Shown piece by piece: positions 38,095 to 47,747 of a stretch of 64,000 nt of DNA; the first letter of the stretch is position 1, and each line of letters opens with the position of its first letter. The notes under the pieces were generated by a model, which ran no database searches, was not told where the DNA came from, and worked only from the letters and a program-made list of their open reading frames with translations. The translations under genes were made by a program, and so were the position numbers. The DNA comes from Sphingomonas sp. A2-49. GTDB taxonomy: Bacteria > Pseudomonadota > Alphaproteobacteria > Sphingomonadales > Sphingomonadaceae. The DNA is taken from the NCBI RefSeq assembly GCF_025548555.1, contig NZ_JAJLPA010000015.1:1-64000 (forward strand), given 5' to 3'.

Positions 38095-38874
38095 ATGGAC
38101 GCCGCCCTTTCCGATCTCCAGACCGCCGAGGCGATCCACGAAGCACCGGTCGGCCGCGGGTTGCAGGCGATCTCCATCGCCAAGTCCTACGACAAGCGCG
38201 TGGTACTCACCGACGTGTCGGTTTCGGTCGACCGCGGCGAGGTGGTCGGGCTGCTCGGCCCCAACGGCGCCGGCAAGACGACCTGCTTCTATTCGGTGAT
38301 GGGGCTGGTGAAGCCCGATTCGGGCCGGATCATGCTCGACGGCGAAGACATCACCAAGCTGCCGATGTACCGCCGCGCGATCCTCGGCCTCGGCTATCTG
38401 CCGCAGGAAACCAGCATCTTCCGCGGCCTGTCGATCGAAAAGAACATCGGCGCGGTGCTGGAACTGTCCGAACCCGATGCCGCCGCGCGGCCCGCCAAGC
38501 TCGACAAGCTGCTCGACGAATTCGGGCTGACCCGGTTGCGCGCGTCGCCCGCGATGGCGCTGTCGGGCGGCGAGCGTCGCCGGGCGGAGATCGCCCGCGC
38601 GCTCGCCGCCGAACCGTCGATCATGCTGCTCGACGAACCGTTCGCCGGCATCGACCCGATCTCGATCGCCGACATCCGCGATCTGGTGAAGGACCTGAAG
38701 CGCCGCGACATCGGCGTGCTCATCACCGACCACAACGTCCGCGAGACGCTCGACATCGTCGACCGCGCCTACATCATCTACGATGGCCGCGTGCTGTTCG
38801 CGGGCAGCCCCGAGGAACTGGTCGCCGACGCCAACGTCCGCCGCCTGTACCTCGGCGAGGGCTTTTCGCTGTAG
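38095..38874 (+). CDS. lptB: LPS export ABC transporter ATP-binding protein LptB
   Basis: Cytosolic ATPase of the LptB2FGC complex, 259 residues. Walker A GPNGAGKTT, Q-loop LGYLPQETSIFRGLSIEKN, signature LSGGERRRAEIARALA, Walker B IMLLDEPFAGIDP and the switch histidine in TDHNVRETL. The YLPQ and FAGIDP forms are LptB-specific. The preceding 163 bp is the widest gap of the run, so it may have its own promoter. rpoN starts 24 bp downstream. Confidence 0.96.
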   Translation: MDAALSDLQTAEAIHEAPVGRGLQAISIAKSYDKRVVLTDVSVSVDRGEVVGLLGPNGAGKTTCFYSVMGLVKPDSGRIMLDGEDITKLPMYRRAILGLGYLPQETSIFRGLSIEKNIGAVLELSEPDAAARPAKLDKLLDEFGLTRLRASPAMALSGGERRRAEIARALAAEPSIMLLDEPFAGIDPISIADIRDLVKDLKRRDIGVLITDHNVRETLDIVDRAYIIYDGRVLFAGSPEELVADANVRRLYLGEGFSL

Positions 38875-38898
38875 GGATATGGCAAGGCTGTCGCCCAA

Positions 38899-40377
38899 AT
38901 GAGCCTCGCCCCGCGCCTCGACCTGCGGCAGTCGCAATCGCTGGTGATGACGCCGCAATTGCAGCAGGCGATCAAGCTGCTCGCGCTGTCGAACCTGGAG
39001 ATCGAGGGGTTCATCGCCGAGGAGGTGGAAAAGAACCCGTTGCTCGAGGCGCAGCAGACCGACGAGGTCGTCCGCCCCGAACGCGTCGAGCGCGACGAAC
39101 CCGCCGGCGCCGACGAACTGGTCAGCGGCGCCGCCGCCGCGGATCCGATCGACGTCGACTATGCCACCGAGAGCCACCAGCAGGACAGCATCGCCGACGG
39201 CGGCGGTGGCTTCGACGGCGCGCTGTCGATGACCGGCGGCAGCACCGGCGGCGGCGGCGGCGAGGACGGGCTCGATTTCGATTCGCTCGCCGCCGGTGCG
39301 GGGAGCCTCGCCGATCATTTGCTCGCGCAGGCGGGCGCGGTGGTGGACGGACCCGACTGGTTCATCGCGCAGCACCTGATCGACCAGATCGACGAGGCGG
39401 GTTACCTCACCGTGCCGCTGCTCGACATCGCCAACCGGCTCGGCACCGCGCTGGCGCGCGTCGAACACGTCCTCGCCCGCATCCAGACGCTCGATCCGAC
39501 CGGTGTCGGCGCGCGCGACCTCGCCGAATGCATCGCGCTCCAGGCGAAGGAGGCGGACCGCTACGACCCGTGCATGGCGCGGCTCATCGACAACCTCGAC
39601 CTGCTCGCGCGCGGCGACCTTGCCCGGCTGAAGCGGATGTGCGGCGTCGACGACGAGGACATGGCGGACATGATCCGCGAGCTGCGCAGCTACGATCCCA
39701 AGCCCGGCTGCCGCTACGGCGGCGAACCCGCGCTCGCGGTCACCCCCGACCTGTTCATCGCGAAAACCAAGACGGGATGGGGAATCGAACTCAACGCCGC
39801 GACGCTGCCGCGCGTGCTGGTCAACCGCCGCTATTATCACGAACTCAGCCACGGCCCGCAGGACAAGGCGAGCAAGGCGTGGCTGTCCGAGGCGCTGGCC
39901 AGCGCGAACTGGCTCATCAAGGCGCTCGACCAGCGCCAGCGCACGATCATCAAGGTCGCGACGGAGATCGTGAAGCAGCAGGAGGCGTTTTTCCTGAAGG
40001 GCGTCGCGCATCTCAGGCCGATGACGCTCGCCAAGGTCGCCGACGCGATCGAGATGCACGAATCGACCGTCAGCCGGGTGACGAGCAACAAATATCTCAG
40101 CTGCGCGCGCGGTGTCTTCGAGCTGAAATACTTCTTCACCAGTGCGATCCAGGCCGCCGACGGCGGCGACGCGGTTTCGGCGGAAGCGGTCCGGAGCGCG
40201 ATCCGCGGCCTGATCGCCAATGAGGGAGCCAAGATCCTGTCCGACGACACGCTGGTCGAACTGTTGCAGGCCAAGGGCTTCGACATCGCCCGCCGCACGG
40301 TCGCGAAATATCGCGAAGCGATGGGCATCGGCAGCAGCGTGCAACGCCGCCGCGCCCGGACGCTGGAGGGCGCATGA
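38899..40377 (+). CDS. rpoN: RNA polymerase sigma-54 factor
   Basis: Alternative sigma factor of 492 residues. Region I: LDLRQSQSLVMTPQLQQAIK followed by KLLALSNLEIEGFIAEEVEK and NPLLE, a Gln/Leu-rich activator-responsive segment. Region II is acidic and Gly-rich. Region III contains the core-binding and HTH segments (MHESTVSRVTSNKYLSCARG), ending with the RpoN box ARRTVAKYREAMGI. It needs AAA+ activators; none is in this window. Its stop overlaps the next gene by 4 bp. Confidence 0.97.
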   Translation: MSLAPRLDLRQSQSLVMTPQLQQAIKLLALSNLEIEGFIAEEVEKNPLLEAQQTDEVVRPERVERDEPAGADELVSGAAAADPIDVDYATESHQQDSIADGGGGFDGALSMTGGSTGGGGGEDGLDFDSLAAGAGSLADHLLAQAGAVVDGPDWFIAQHLIDQIDEAGYLTVPLLDIANRLGTALARVEHVLARIQTLDPTGVGARDLAECIALQAKEADRYDPCMARLIDNLDLLARGDLARLKRMCGVDDEDMADMIRELRSYDPKPGCRYGGEPALAVTPDLFIAKTKTGWGIELNAATLPRVLVNRRYYHELSHGPQDKASKAWLSEALASANWLIKALDQRQRTIIKVATEIVKQQEAFFLKGVAHLRPMTLAKVADAIEMHESTVSRVTSNKYLSCARGVFELKYFFTSAIQAADGGDAVSAEAVRSAIRGLIANEGAKILSDDTLVELLQAKGFDIARRTVAKYREAMGIGSSVQRRRARTLEGA

Positions 40378-41207
40378 TCTCGCGCCGCGCGACGCTCGCC
40401 GCGCTCGCCCTGTTCGCCTCGACCGGCGCGGGCCGCCCCGCGCCGACGCTGACCGTCATGACGTTCAACGTCCGGCTGCCCGATCCGGACGATGGCGCCA
40501 ACGTGTGGGCGAACCGCCGCGCGCTCTTCGCACGGACGGTGGCCGCCGCCGACCCGGACGCGTTCGGCACGCAGGAGCTGTTCCAGCGCCAGGGCGACGA
40601 CATCGTCCGCGCGCTGCCGCACTATCGCTGGTTCGGCCGCGACCGCCGCGGCGGCCATGGCGACGAACATATGGGCATCTTCTACCGCCCCGACCGGCTG
40701 ACGCTGCTCGACCACGGCGACTTCTGGCTCAGCGATACGCCCGACGTGCCGGGCAGCATCACCTGGGGCCACCCGCTGCCGCGCATGGTGAACTGGGGTC
40801 GCTTCCGGACGCGCGATGGGCGCCGCTTCGTCCTGCTCGACACGCATCTTCCCTATCGCGCGGAGGACGAACCGGCACGCGAGAAGGCGGCCCGCCTGAT
40901 CGTCGCGCGGCTGCCCGCCATCGCGCAGGGCGACCCCGTTGTCCTGCTCGGCGATTTCAACACGACGCCCGCGACGCGCACGCACGCGGTTCTCACCGCC
41001 GCCATCGAGGACGCCCGCGACCAGGCCGCTCGCCCGCGCGGCCCAGCCGACACCTTCCACGATTTCACCGGCCAGCCCGACCGCCGCATCGACTGGATCC
41101 TGACGCGCGGCTTCACGCCGCTCACCGTCGAAACCGTGACCCGTCACGACGGCGCGCTCTATCCCTCGGATCACTTCCCGGTGGTGGCGAAGCTCCGCTT
41201 CGATTGA
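40374..41207 (+). CDS. Endonuclease/exonuclease/phosphatase (EEP) family protein
   Basis: EEP-fold Mg-dependent hydrolase of 277 residues, probably exported: short hydrophobic N-terminus (MISRRATLAALALFASTGAG) with an RR pair. Catalytic blocks: LTVMTFNVRLPDPDD (Asn), GTQELFQRQ (Glu), LLDTHLPYRAEDEP (His), LLGDFNTTPATRTH (Asp, Asn) and YPSDHFPVVAKLRF (Asp-His). Substrate could be nucleic acid or phospholipid/sphingomyelin-like, as for bacterial relatives. Overlaps rpoN by 4 bp. Confidence 0.9.
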   Translation: MISRRATLAALALFASTGAGRPAPTLTVMTFNVRLPDPDDGANVWANRRALFARTVAAADPDAFGTQELFQRQGDDIVRALPHYRWFGRDRRGGHGDEHMGIFYRPDRLTLLDHGDFWLSDTPDVPGSITWGHPLPRMVNWGRFRTRDGRRFVLLDTHLPYRAEDEPAREKAARLIVARLPAIAQGDPVVLLGDFNTTPATRTHAVLTAAIEDARDQAARPRGPADTFHDFTGQPDRRIDWILTRGFTPLTVETVTRHDGALYPSDHFPVVAKLRFD

Positions 41208-41208
41208 A

Positions 41209-41345
41209 TTCACGCGGAGGCGCGGAGGCCGCAGAGGGGTTCCGGCTGCCGCGATAACAGCCTGCCTGTCCCAGCCGGAGGCACGGTAATACACTGTCGC
41301 GCGCGATGCATCTCCGCGCCCTCCGCGCCTCTGCGCGAAAACCAG
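41209..41345. repeat. Imperfect inverted repeat in the EEP/exonuclease convergent gap
   Basis: A left arm rich in gcggaggcgcggaggccgca (about 41213-41240) faces a right arm ctccgcgccctccgcgcctc (about 41313-41337) in inverted orientation, imperfectly. Intergenic, between converging genes, perhaps a terminator-like or dispersed repeat. Only loosely delimited by eye. Confidence 0.35.
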
Positions 41346-41370
41346 TTCTCTTCGCGTCCTTGCGCGCGCC

Positions 41371-42369
41371 TCAGTCGTCCTCGTCCTCGAACCCCACCAG
41401 CGCCAGCGCGCGCGCCTTCATCTGGCGCTGCTCGCACCAATGGACCAGCGCCTCCTCGCGGCCGTGCGTCACCCACACCTCGCGGGGCGCGATCTCGGAC
41501 AGCGTATCGGTCAGTTCGTCCCAGTCGGCATGATCGGACAGGATCAGCGGCAGCTCGACGTTCTTCTGTACCGCACGCTGGCGCACGCGCATCCACCCGC
41601 TCGCCATCGCGGTGATCGGGTCGGGCAGCCGCCGCGACCAGCGGTCGTTGAGCGCGCCCGGGGGGCACATCACGACGTGCCCCGCCATGTCGGCCTTCTT
41701 CGCCTCCGCCACCGGCAGCAATTCGCCGAGCCGCACGCCATGGTCCGCATAGAGGTCGCAGAGGCGTTGCAACGCGCCGTGGATATAGATCGGCGCTTCA
41801 TGCCCCCGCGCGCGCAGTTCGGCGATCACCCGTTGCGCCTTGCCCAGCGCATAGGCGCCGACGAGGACGCAGCGATCGGGATTGGCGTGCAGCCGCGCGA
41901 TCAGCTTGTCGATCTCGTCGCCCGTATCGGGATGGCGAAACACCGGCAGGGCGAAGGTCGCTTCGGTCACGAACACGTCGCAGCGCACCGGCTCGAACGG
42001 CGCGCAGGTCGGGTCGGGGCGCCGCTTGTAGTCGCCCGATACGACGACGCGCTCGCCGCGATGGTCGAGCACGATCTGCGCGGATCCCAGAACGTGGCCC
42101 GCGGGCACGAACCCGACCTCGACCGCGCCCATCCGGATCGTCTCGCCATAGGCGACCGGATGCCCCGCCTGCTCGCCGTAGCGTGCGTCCATGATCGCCA
42201 GCGTTTCGGGCGTTGCCCACACGGCGGCATGGCCGCCGCGGGCGTGATCGGCATGGCCGTGCGTCACCAGCGCCCGGGCCACCGGTTCGGAGGGATCGAT
42301 CCACGCATCGGCCGGCTTGACGTAAATCCCGTGGGGATGCGGTTCCAGCCAGTCGCCCAATCGTGCCAT
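41371..42369 (-). CDS. Ligase-associated MBL-fold DNA exonuclease
   Basis: Beta-CASP/MBL-type exonuclease of 332 residues, of the TIGR04122-type (DNA ligase-associated) family. ALVTHGHADHARGG supplies H37, H39, D41 and H42; FVPAGHVLGSAQIVL, VVSGDYKRRPDPTC and LILSDHADWDEL supply further metal and beta-CASP residues. It is the partner of the Lhr-like helicase, which is transcribed divergently and starts about 130 bp away. I take the ATG at 42369 that gives MARLGDWLEPHPHG, since the family N-terminus starts there. Confidence 0.92.
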   Translation of the reverse strand: MARLGDWLEPHPHGIYVKPADAWIDPSEPVARALVTHGHADHARGGHAAVWATPETLAIMDARYGEQAGHPVAYGETIRMGAVEVGFVPAGHVLGSAQIVLDHRGERVVVSGDYKRRPDPTCAPFEPVRCDVFVTEATFALPVFRHPDTGDEIDKLIARLHANPDRCVLVGAYALGKAQRVIAELRARGHEAPIYIHGALQRLCDLYADHGVRLGELLPVAEAKKADMAGHVVMCPPGALNDRWSRRLPDPITAMASGWMRVRQRAVQKNVELPLILSDHADWDELTDTLSEIAPREVWVTHGREEALVHWCEQRQMKARALALVGFEDEDD

Positions 42370-42500
42370 GCTACCTATATGGTTGGGATGCCGGTCGGTT
42401 CCCATCTGCCCTCACCCCATCGCGCCTCCGGCGCTCGTCCCCTCGCCCGCCGGCAGGGGGGCAAGGCGGCATCGTCGCCGCGGGGCGAGGGCAGCGCCCG

Positions 42501-44915
42501 ATGACCGACGGATCGCTCCCGAAACCCCTCGCCGACTGGTTCTCGTCTCGCGGCTGGTGCCCGCGCCGCCACCAGCTCGACATGCTCCACGAAGCGCGCG
42601 CGGGTCGCCACGCCCTGCTCGTCGCGACCACGGGCGCCGGCAAGACGCTCGCCGGCTTCCTGCCGACGCTGACCGAGCTGATCGAGGCGCCCGGCGAGGG
42701 CCTGCACACGCTCTACGTGTCGCCGCTCAAGGCGCTGGCGGTCGACATCCAGCGCAACCTCGTCGCCCCGGTCGAGGAGATGGGGCTCGACATCCGCGTC
42801 GAGACGCGCACCGGCGACACCCCCAGCGACCGCAAGGCGCGCCAGCGGGTGAAGCCGCCGCAGATCCTGCTGACGACCCCCGAATCGCTGTCGCTGCTGC
42901 TCAGCTATCCCGACAGCATGACGATGTTCGAGGGGTTGCGGACGATCGTCGTCGACGAGGTCCACGCCTTCGCCACCGGCAAGCGCGGCGACCTGCTGTC
43001 GCTGTGCATGGCGCGGTTGCAGCGGATCAGCCCCGGCCTGCGCCGCGTCGCGCTGTCGGCCACCGTCGCCGATGCCGACGGCTATCGCGCCTGGCTGGCG
43101 CCCGACGGCGACATCGACCAGGTCGCGCACGTCGTGGGCGAACCCGGCGCCGATCCCGACATCGCGATCCTGCTGCCCGAGGGTCGCGTCCCCTGGTCGG
43201 GCCATTCGGGCCGCTATGCCGCCGAACAGGTGATGGCGGAGATCGAGACGCACAGGACGTCGATCATCTTCTGCAACACGCGCAGCCTCGCCGAGCTGAT
43301 CTTCCAGGACCTGTGGAAGGTGAACACGCTGTCGCTGCCGATCGGCGTCCACCACGGCAGCCTCGCGCTGGAGGCACGCCGCAAGGTCGAAGGCGCGATG
43401 GCGTCGGGACGGCTGCGCGCGCTGGTCGCGACCGCCAGCCTCGACCTTGGCGTCGACTGGGGCGACGTCGATTGCGTCATCCAGATGGGCGCGCCCAAGG
43501 GCTCGTCGCGGCTGCTCCAGCGCATCGGCCGTGCTAACCACCGGCTCGACGAGGCGTCGGAGGCGATCCTGGTCCCCGGCAACCGCTTCGAATATCTCGA
43601 GGCGCGCGCCGCGCTCGATGCGGTCGAGGCGGGCGAACTCGATCCCGACATCTTCCGCCCCGGCGCGCTCGACGTGCTGGCGCAGCACGTCATGGGGATC
43701 GCCTGCGCCGCACCGTTCGACCAGGCGGCGCTGCTCGACGAGGTGCGCTCGGCGCTGCCCTATTCGGCGCTCGATGCGGACACGTTCGACCGCGTGCTCG
43801 GCTTCATCCGCGACGGCGGCTACAGCCTGGCGGCGTACGACCGGTTCAAGCGGCTGACGCAGGATCCCGACGGCCTGTGGCGGGTCAGCCATCCCCGCTT
43901 CGTGGCCCAGCACCGCCTCAACGCCGGGATCATCGTCGAATCGACGATGCTCACCGTCCGCTTCCGCAACGGCCGCCAGCTCGGCAAGGTCGAGGAGGGG
44001 TTCGCCGCGCAGCTGTCGCCCGGCGATACCTTCTTCTTCGCCGGCCTCAGCTGCGAGGTGCAGTCGATCGATACCGAGGACCTGATCGTGCGCGCCTCAT
44101 CGAAGCCGGCGCGCATCCCGACCTATGGCGGCAGCCGCATGCCGCTGTCGACCAACCTCGCGACCCGGGTGCGCGGCTTCCTCGCTAGCCCCGGGCAATG
44201 GTCGCGCTTTCCCGACGACGTGCGCGAATGGCTGGAATTCCAGGCGAAGCGCTCCGCCTTGCCGCGCCCCGGCCAGCTGCTCGTCGAGACGTTCCCGCGC
44301 GAGGGGCGGCATTACATGGTCGCCTACAGCTTCGAAGGGTGGAACGCGCACCAGTCGCTCGGCATGCTCGTCACCCGGCGGATGGAGGCGGAGGGGCTGA
44401 AGCCGCTCGGCTTCGTGTCGAACGACTATGCGCTGGCGGTGTACGGGATGGAAAAGATCACTGATCCCGCCGCTCTGTTCAGCCCCGATATCCTCGAACA
44501 CGAATTCGTCGACTGGGTGCAGCAATCGCACCTGCTGAAACGCGCGTTCCGCGAGGTGGCGGTGATCGGCGGCCTCGTCGAACGGCAGCATCCCGGCAAG
44601 CGCAAGACCGGGCGGCAGGTGACCTTTTCCACCGACCTCATCTACGACGTGCTGCGCAAGTACGAGCCGTCGCACCTGCTGCTCCAGGCGGCGTGGGACG
44701 ATGCGCGGGCGCGGATGACCGACGTCGGGCGGCTCGCCGGCCTGCTCGACCGCGCCGCCGAGACGATGCTGCACGTCGACCTCGATCGCGTGACCCCGCT
44801 CGCGGTGCCGGTGCTGACGCTGATCGGGCGGGAAAAGGTGTCGACCGGCTCCGCCGACGATGCGTTGCTGGTCGAGGCGGAGGCGCTGGCGGCGGAGGCG
44901 ATGCGGATCGACTGA
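42501..44915 (+). CDS. Ligase-associated DEXH-box helicase (Lhr-like core)
   Basis: Superfamily 2 helicase of 804 residues, the TIGR04121-type Lhr-Core family. Walker A TTGAGKTLAGFLPTLTEL (43-50), YVSPLKALAVDIQRNL (Ia), TTPESLSLLLSYP, DEVHAFATGKRGDL (152-155), ALSATVADADGYR (III), FCNTRSLAEL (IV) and QRIGRANHRLDEASEA (VI) are all present. The C-terminal ~300 residues hold the winged helix and conserved Lhr domain. Divergent from its exonuclease partner; converges with kup, stops 12 bp apart. Confidence 0.93.
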   Translation: MTDGSLPKPLADWFSSRGWCPRRHQLDMLHEARAGRHALLVATTGAGKTLAGFLPTLTELIEAPGEGLHTLYVSPLKALAVDIQRNLVAPVEEMGLDIRVETRTGDTPSDRKARQRVKPPQILLTTPESLSLLLSYPDSMTMFEGLRTIVVDEVHAFATGKRGDLLSLCMARLQRISPGLRRVALSATVADADGYRAWLAPDGDIDQVAHVVGEPGADPDIAILLPEGRVPWSGHSGRYAAEQVMAEIETHRTSIIFCNTRSLAELIFQDLWKVNTLSLPIGVHHGSLALEARRKVEGAMASGRLRALVATASLDLGVDWGDVDCVIQMGAPKGSSRLLQRIGRANHRLDEASEAILVPGNRFEYLEARAALDAVEAGELDPDIFRPGALDVLAQHVMGIACAAPFDQAALLDEVRSALPYSALDADTFDRVLGFIRDGGYSLAAYDRFKRLTQDPDGLWRVSHPRFVAQHRLNAGIIVESTMLTVRFRNGRQLGKVEEGFAAQLSPGDTFFFAGLSCEVQSIDTEDLIVRASSKPARIPTYGGSRMPLSTNLATRVRGFLASPGQWSRFPDDVREWLEFQAKRSALPRPGQLLVETFPREGRHYMVAYSFEGWNAHQSLGMLVTRRMEAEGLKPLGFVSNDYALAVYGMEKITDPAALFSPDILEHEFVDWVQQSHLLKRAFREVAVIGGLVERQHPGKRKTGRQVTFSTDLIYDVLRKYEPSHLLLQAAWDDARARMTDVGRLAGLLDRAAETMLHVDLDRVTPLAVPVLTLIGREKVSTGSADDALLVEAEALAAEAMRID

Positions 44916-44927
44916 CGCCCGCCCGCG

Positions 44928-46862
44928 TCACACCGTGACCTGTTCGCCCAGTTCCAGCACCTTGCCCGGCGGGATCTTGAGGAATTCGGTGGGATCGGCG
45001 GCGTTGCGCTGCATGAACATGAAGATCCGGTCCTGCCACAGCGGCATGCCGACGTCGGCCTCGGGCTTCAGCGTGCTGCGGCCGATGAAGAAGCTGGTCT
45101 TCATCGCGTCGAGGCCGCGCATCTCGGTCCGGCCGCCGACGCCGAGGTCGGCGGGGACGTCGGGCGATTCCATGAAGCCGTAGTTCAGCACGACGACCTC
45201 GAAATTGGCATCGAGCCGCTCCACCGTCGACCGGTGCGCGGCATCGACCACCGGCCGGTCGGTGGTGCGGATGCTGACGACGAGGTTGCGCTCGTGCAGC
45301 ACCTTGTTGTGCTTGAGGTTGTGGAGCAGCGCGCCGGGGGCCGAGCGCGGATTGGCGGTCAGGAACACCGCGGTGCCCGCCACGCGCTCGGGCGGGCGCT
45401 TGGCGAGCGCGGCGGCGAGGTCGGCGAGCGGGATGCTCTGGCGCGCCTCGAACGCGCGGACGATGCCCTTGCCGCGCACCCAGGTGTAGATCAGCAGGCC
45501 GATCGCCGCCGCGATCACCAGCGGCACCCAACCGCCCTCGATCACGCGCAGGATGTTGGCGCCGAAGAAGATGAGGTCGAGGCACAGGAACGGCAGGATC
45601 GCCGCCAGCGTCCAACCCCGCTTCCAGTGCCAGACGTGCCGCGCGACGAGATAGCCGAGCAGCGTCGTCACCACCATCGTGCCGGTCACCGCGATGCCAT
45701 AGGCCGCCGCCATCGCCGACGAGGTCTTGAACTGGATGATGAGCACCAGCACGCCGGCGAGCAGCAGCCAGTTGATCGCGGGCAGGTAGATCTGGCCCGC
45801 GAACGCCGCCGAGGTCTGGCGCAGCTTCATCCGCGGCAGCAGGCCCAGCTGCACCGCCTGCTGCGTCAGCGAAAAGGCACCGGTGATGACCGCCTGGCTG
45901 GCGATGACGGTGGCGAAGCCCGCCAGCACGATCAGCGGCCCGCGCACCGATTCGGGCGCCATCAGGAAGAACCAGTCCTGGTTCCGGAAGGTCGTGCCCG
46001 CCGCGGTCGCGGCCTCCAGATGCGACAGCGCGAACGCACCCTGCCCCAGATAGTTGAGCATCAGCGCGGGGAAGACGAGGATCAGCCAGGCGATGCGGAT
46101 CGGCTTCTTGCCGAAATGGCCCATGTCCGCGGTCAGCGCCTCCGCGCCCGTGACGGTCAGGAACACCGCGCCGAGCACGAACAGCCCGACGGTGCCGTGC
46201 GTCGCGAGGAAGTGGATGCCATATTGCGGCAACAGGACGCGAAAGATCGAAAGCTCGTCGGCGATGTGCCAGACGCCCAGCCCGCCGATCACCAGGAACC
46301 AGAGGATGCACACCGGCCCGAACAGCTTTGCGACCATCGCGGTGCCGCGCCGCTGGATCAGGAACAGCCCGATCAGGATGCCGATCGTCAGCGCGCGGAT
46401 CGTGCCTTCGTCGAACAGTCTGGCGGCGCTGGGGATGGTGCGCAGCCCCTCCATCGCCGACAGGACCGACAGCGACGGGGTGATGATCGCATCGCCGTAG
46501 AACAGCGCCGCACCCGCCGCGCCGAGCACCAGCGCGACGCGGCTGCGCATCCCGATCGAGCGCCGGGCGAGCGCCGCGAGCGCCAGCACGCCGCCCTCGC
46601 CGTGATTGTCGGCGCGCATCAGGAACAGCACGTATTTGATCGTGACGATCAGCGTCAGCGTCCACAGCGCGAGGCTGAGCACACCCAGGATCTCGCTCGC
46701 GTCGATGCCGTCGGCGGCCGATTGCGCCAGCGCCTCGCGAAACGCATAGAGCGGGCTGGTGCCGATATCGCCGAACACGACGCCGATCGCGCCGATGGTC
46801 AGGCCGATCAGGGCGGGATGCGACGGCTGGTCGGAAACGGGTGCGTCGACGGCGGGCGTCAT
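44928..46862 (-). CDS. kup: Low-affinity K+ uptake protein Kup
   Basis: Potassium/proton symporter of the inner membrane, 644 residues. Helix 1 signature GAIGVVFGDIGTSPLYAFRE, then ILGVLSLALWTLTLIVTIKY, RADNHGEGGVLALAAL and FYGDAIITPSLSVLSAMEGL; about 12 helices and a ~180-residue cytosolic tail with NYGFMESPDVPADL. The start is ATG after a leftward TTG alternative. The gene lies between helicase and phosphoesterase of the ligase cluster and has no functional tie to them. Confidence 0.95.
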   Translation of the reverse strand: MTPAVDAPVSDQPSHPALIGLTIGAIGVVFGDIGTSPLYAFREALAQSAADGIDASEILGVLSLALWTLTLIVTIKYVLFLMRADNHGEGGVLALAALARRSIGMRSRVALVLGAAGAALFYGDAIITPSLSVLSAMEGLRTIPSAARLFDEGTIRALTIGILIGLFLIQRRGTAMVAKLFGPVCILWFLVIGGLGVWHIADELSIFRVLLPQYGIHFLATHGTVGLFVLGAVFLTVTGAEALTADMGHFGKKPIRIAWLILVFPALMLNYLGQGAFALSHLEAATAAGTTFRNQDWFFLMAPESVRGPLIVLAGFATVIASQAVITGAFSLTQQAVQLGLLPRMKLRQTSAAFAGQIYLPAINWLLLAGVLVLIIQFKTSSAMAAAYGIAVTGTMVVTTLLGYLVARHVWHWKRGWTLAAILPFLCLDLIFFGANILRVIEGGWVPLVIAAAIGLLIYTWVRGKGIVRAFEARQSIPLADLAAALAKRPPERVAGTAVFLTANPRSAPGALLHNLKHNKVLHERNLVVSIRTTDRPVVDAAHRSTVERLDANFEVVVLNYGFMESPDVPADLGVGGRTEMRGLDAMKTSFFIGRSTLKPEADVGMPLWQDRIFMFMQRNAADPTEFLKIPPGKVLELGEQVTV

Positions 46863-47002
46863 GGCGCGCAACTACCCCCTGAAGGTCCCCTTCCGGGCGG
46901 AAGGACGGCGCGCTTTACGCCTATTGCCGGCCCGATCAAGCGGATTTGCGTCGCACCGCACAACCGCTTGCCCGACCGGGTCTTTCAGGGCAAGGCGACG
47001 GT

Positions 47003-47665
47003 ATGGTTCCCTTTTCGTTCGGCGGCCACGCGCTCTGTGCCCTTGCCGAGGGGGCGTTGCTGTGGCCGGCGCGCCGCGCGCTGTTCGTCGCCGATCTCCA
47101 TTTCGAAAAGGCGAGCTGGTTCGCGGCGCGGGGGCAGATGCTGCCGCCCTATGATTCGCTCGCGACACTCGCCGATATCGCCACGCTGGTGGCGAAGACC
47201 GGGGCCGAGGAACTGTGGTGCCTGGGCGACAGCTTCCACGACAGCGCCGGCTGCGACCGGCTGCCCGCCGAGGCGCAGATCCGCCTGCGCGCGCTGACCG
47301 GCGGGCTGCGCTGGACCTGGATCACCGGCAACCACGATCCCGTCATCACCGATCGCTGCGGCGGCGCCGTCGCGGCGGAGGCGCTGGTCGACGGGCTGGT
47401 GCTGCGCCACGAGGCCGATCCGGCGGAAACGCGACCCGAACTGTCGGGCCATTTCCACCCCAAGCTGCGCGTGCAGGTGCGCGGCAAGCAGGTCGCGCGA
47501 CGCTGTTTCGTCGCGACGGCGCGTAAGATCGTGCTGCCCGCGTTCGGCGCGCTGACCGGGGGGCTCGACGTCGACCACCCCGCGCTGACCCGCGCGATCG
47601 GCAAGGGCGCGGAGGCGCTGGTCCCGGTCGACCGGCGGCTGCTGCGGTTCCCGATCGCCGCCTGA
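47003..47665 (+). CDS. pdeM: Ligase-associated metallophosphoesterase (MPE/PdeM)
   Basis: Calcineurin-like nuclease of 220 residues, the TIGR04123-type family; the Pseudomonas putida homologue is a Mn-dependent ssDNA endonuclease. FVADLHFEKAS gives D31 and H33, LGDSFHD D76, ITGNHDP N110 and H111, SGHFHPK H150 and H152. The upstream 57 bp of open frame is dropped because it is not family-like. Fourth member of the Lhr-Lig-Exo-MPE set; separated from the helicase only by kup. Confidence 0.93.
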   Translation: MVPFSFGGHALCALAEGALLWPARRALFVADLHFEKASWFAARGQMLPPYDSLATLADIATLVAKTGAEELWCLGDSFHDSAGCDRLPAEAQIRLRALTGGLRWTWITGNHDPVITDRCGGAVAAEALVDGLVLRHEADPAETRPELSGHFHPKLRVQVRGKQVARRCFVATARKIVLPAFGALTGGLDVDHPALTRAIGKGAEALVPVDRRLLRFPIAA

Positions 47666-47747
47666 CATCTGGCGGGACGGTCCACCGGCGAGACCACGTC
47701 ACCCCGGACGTTTTACGGGTGACGAGGACGGACGATCGCCGACAGCG

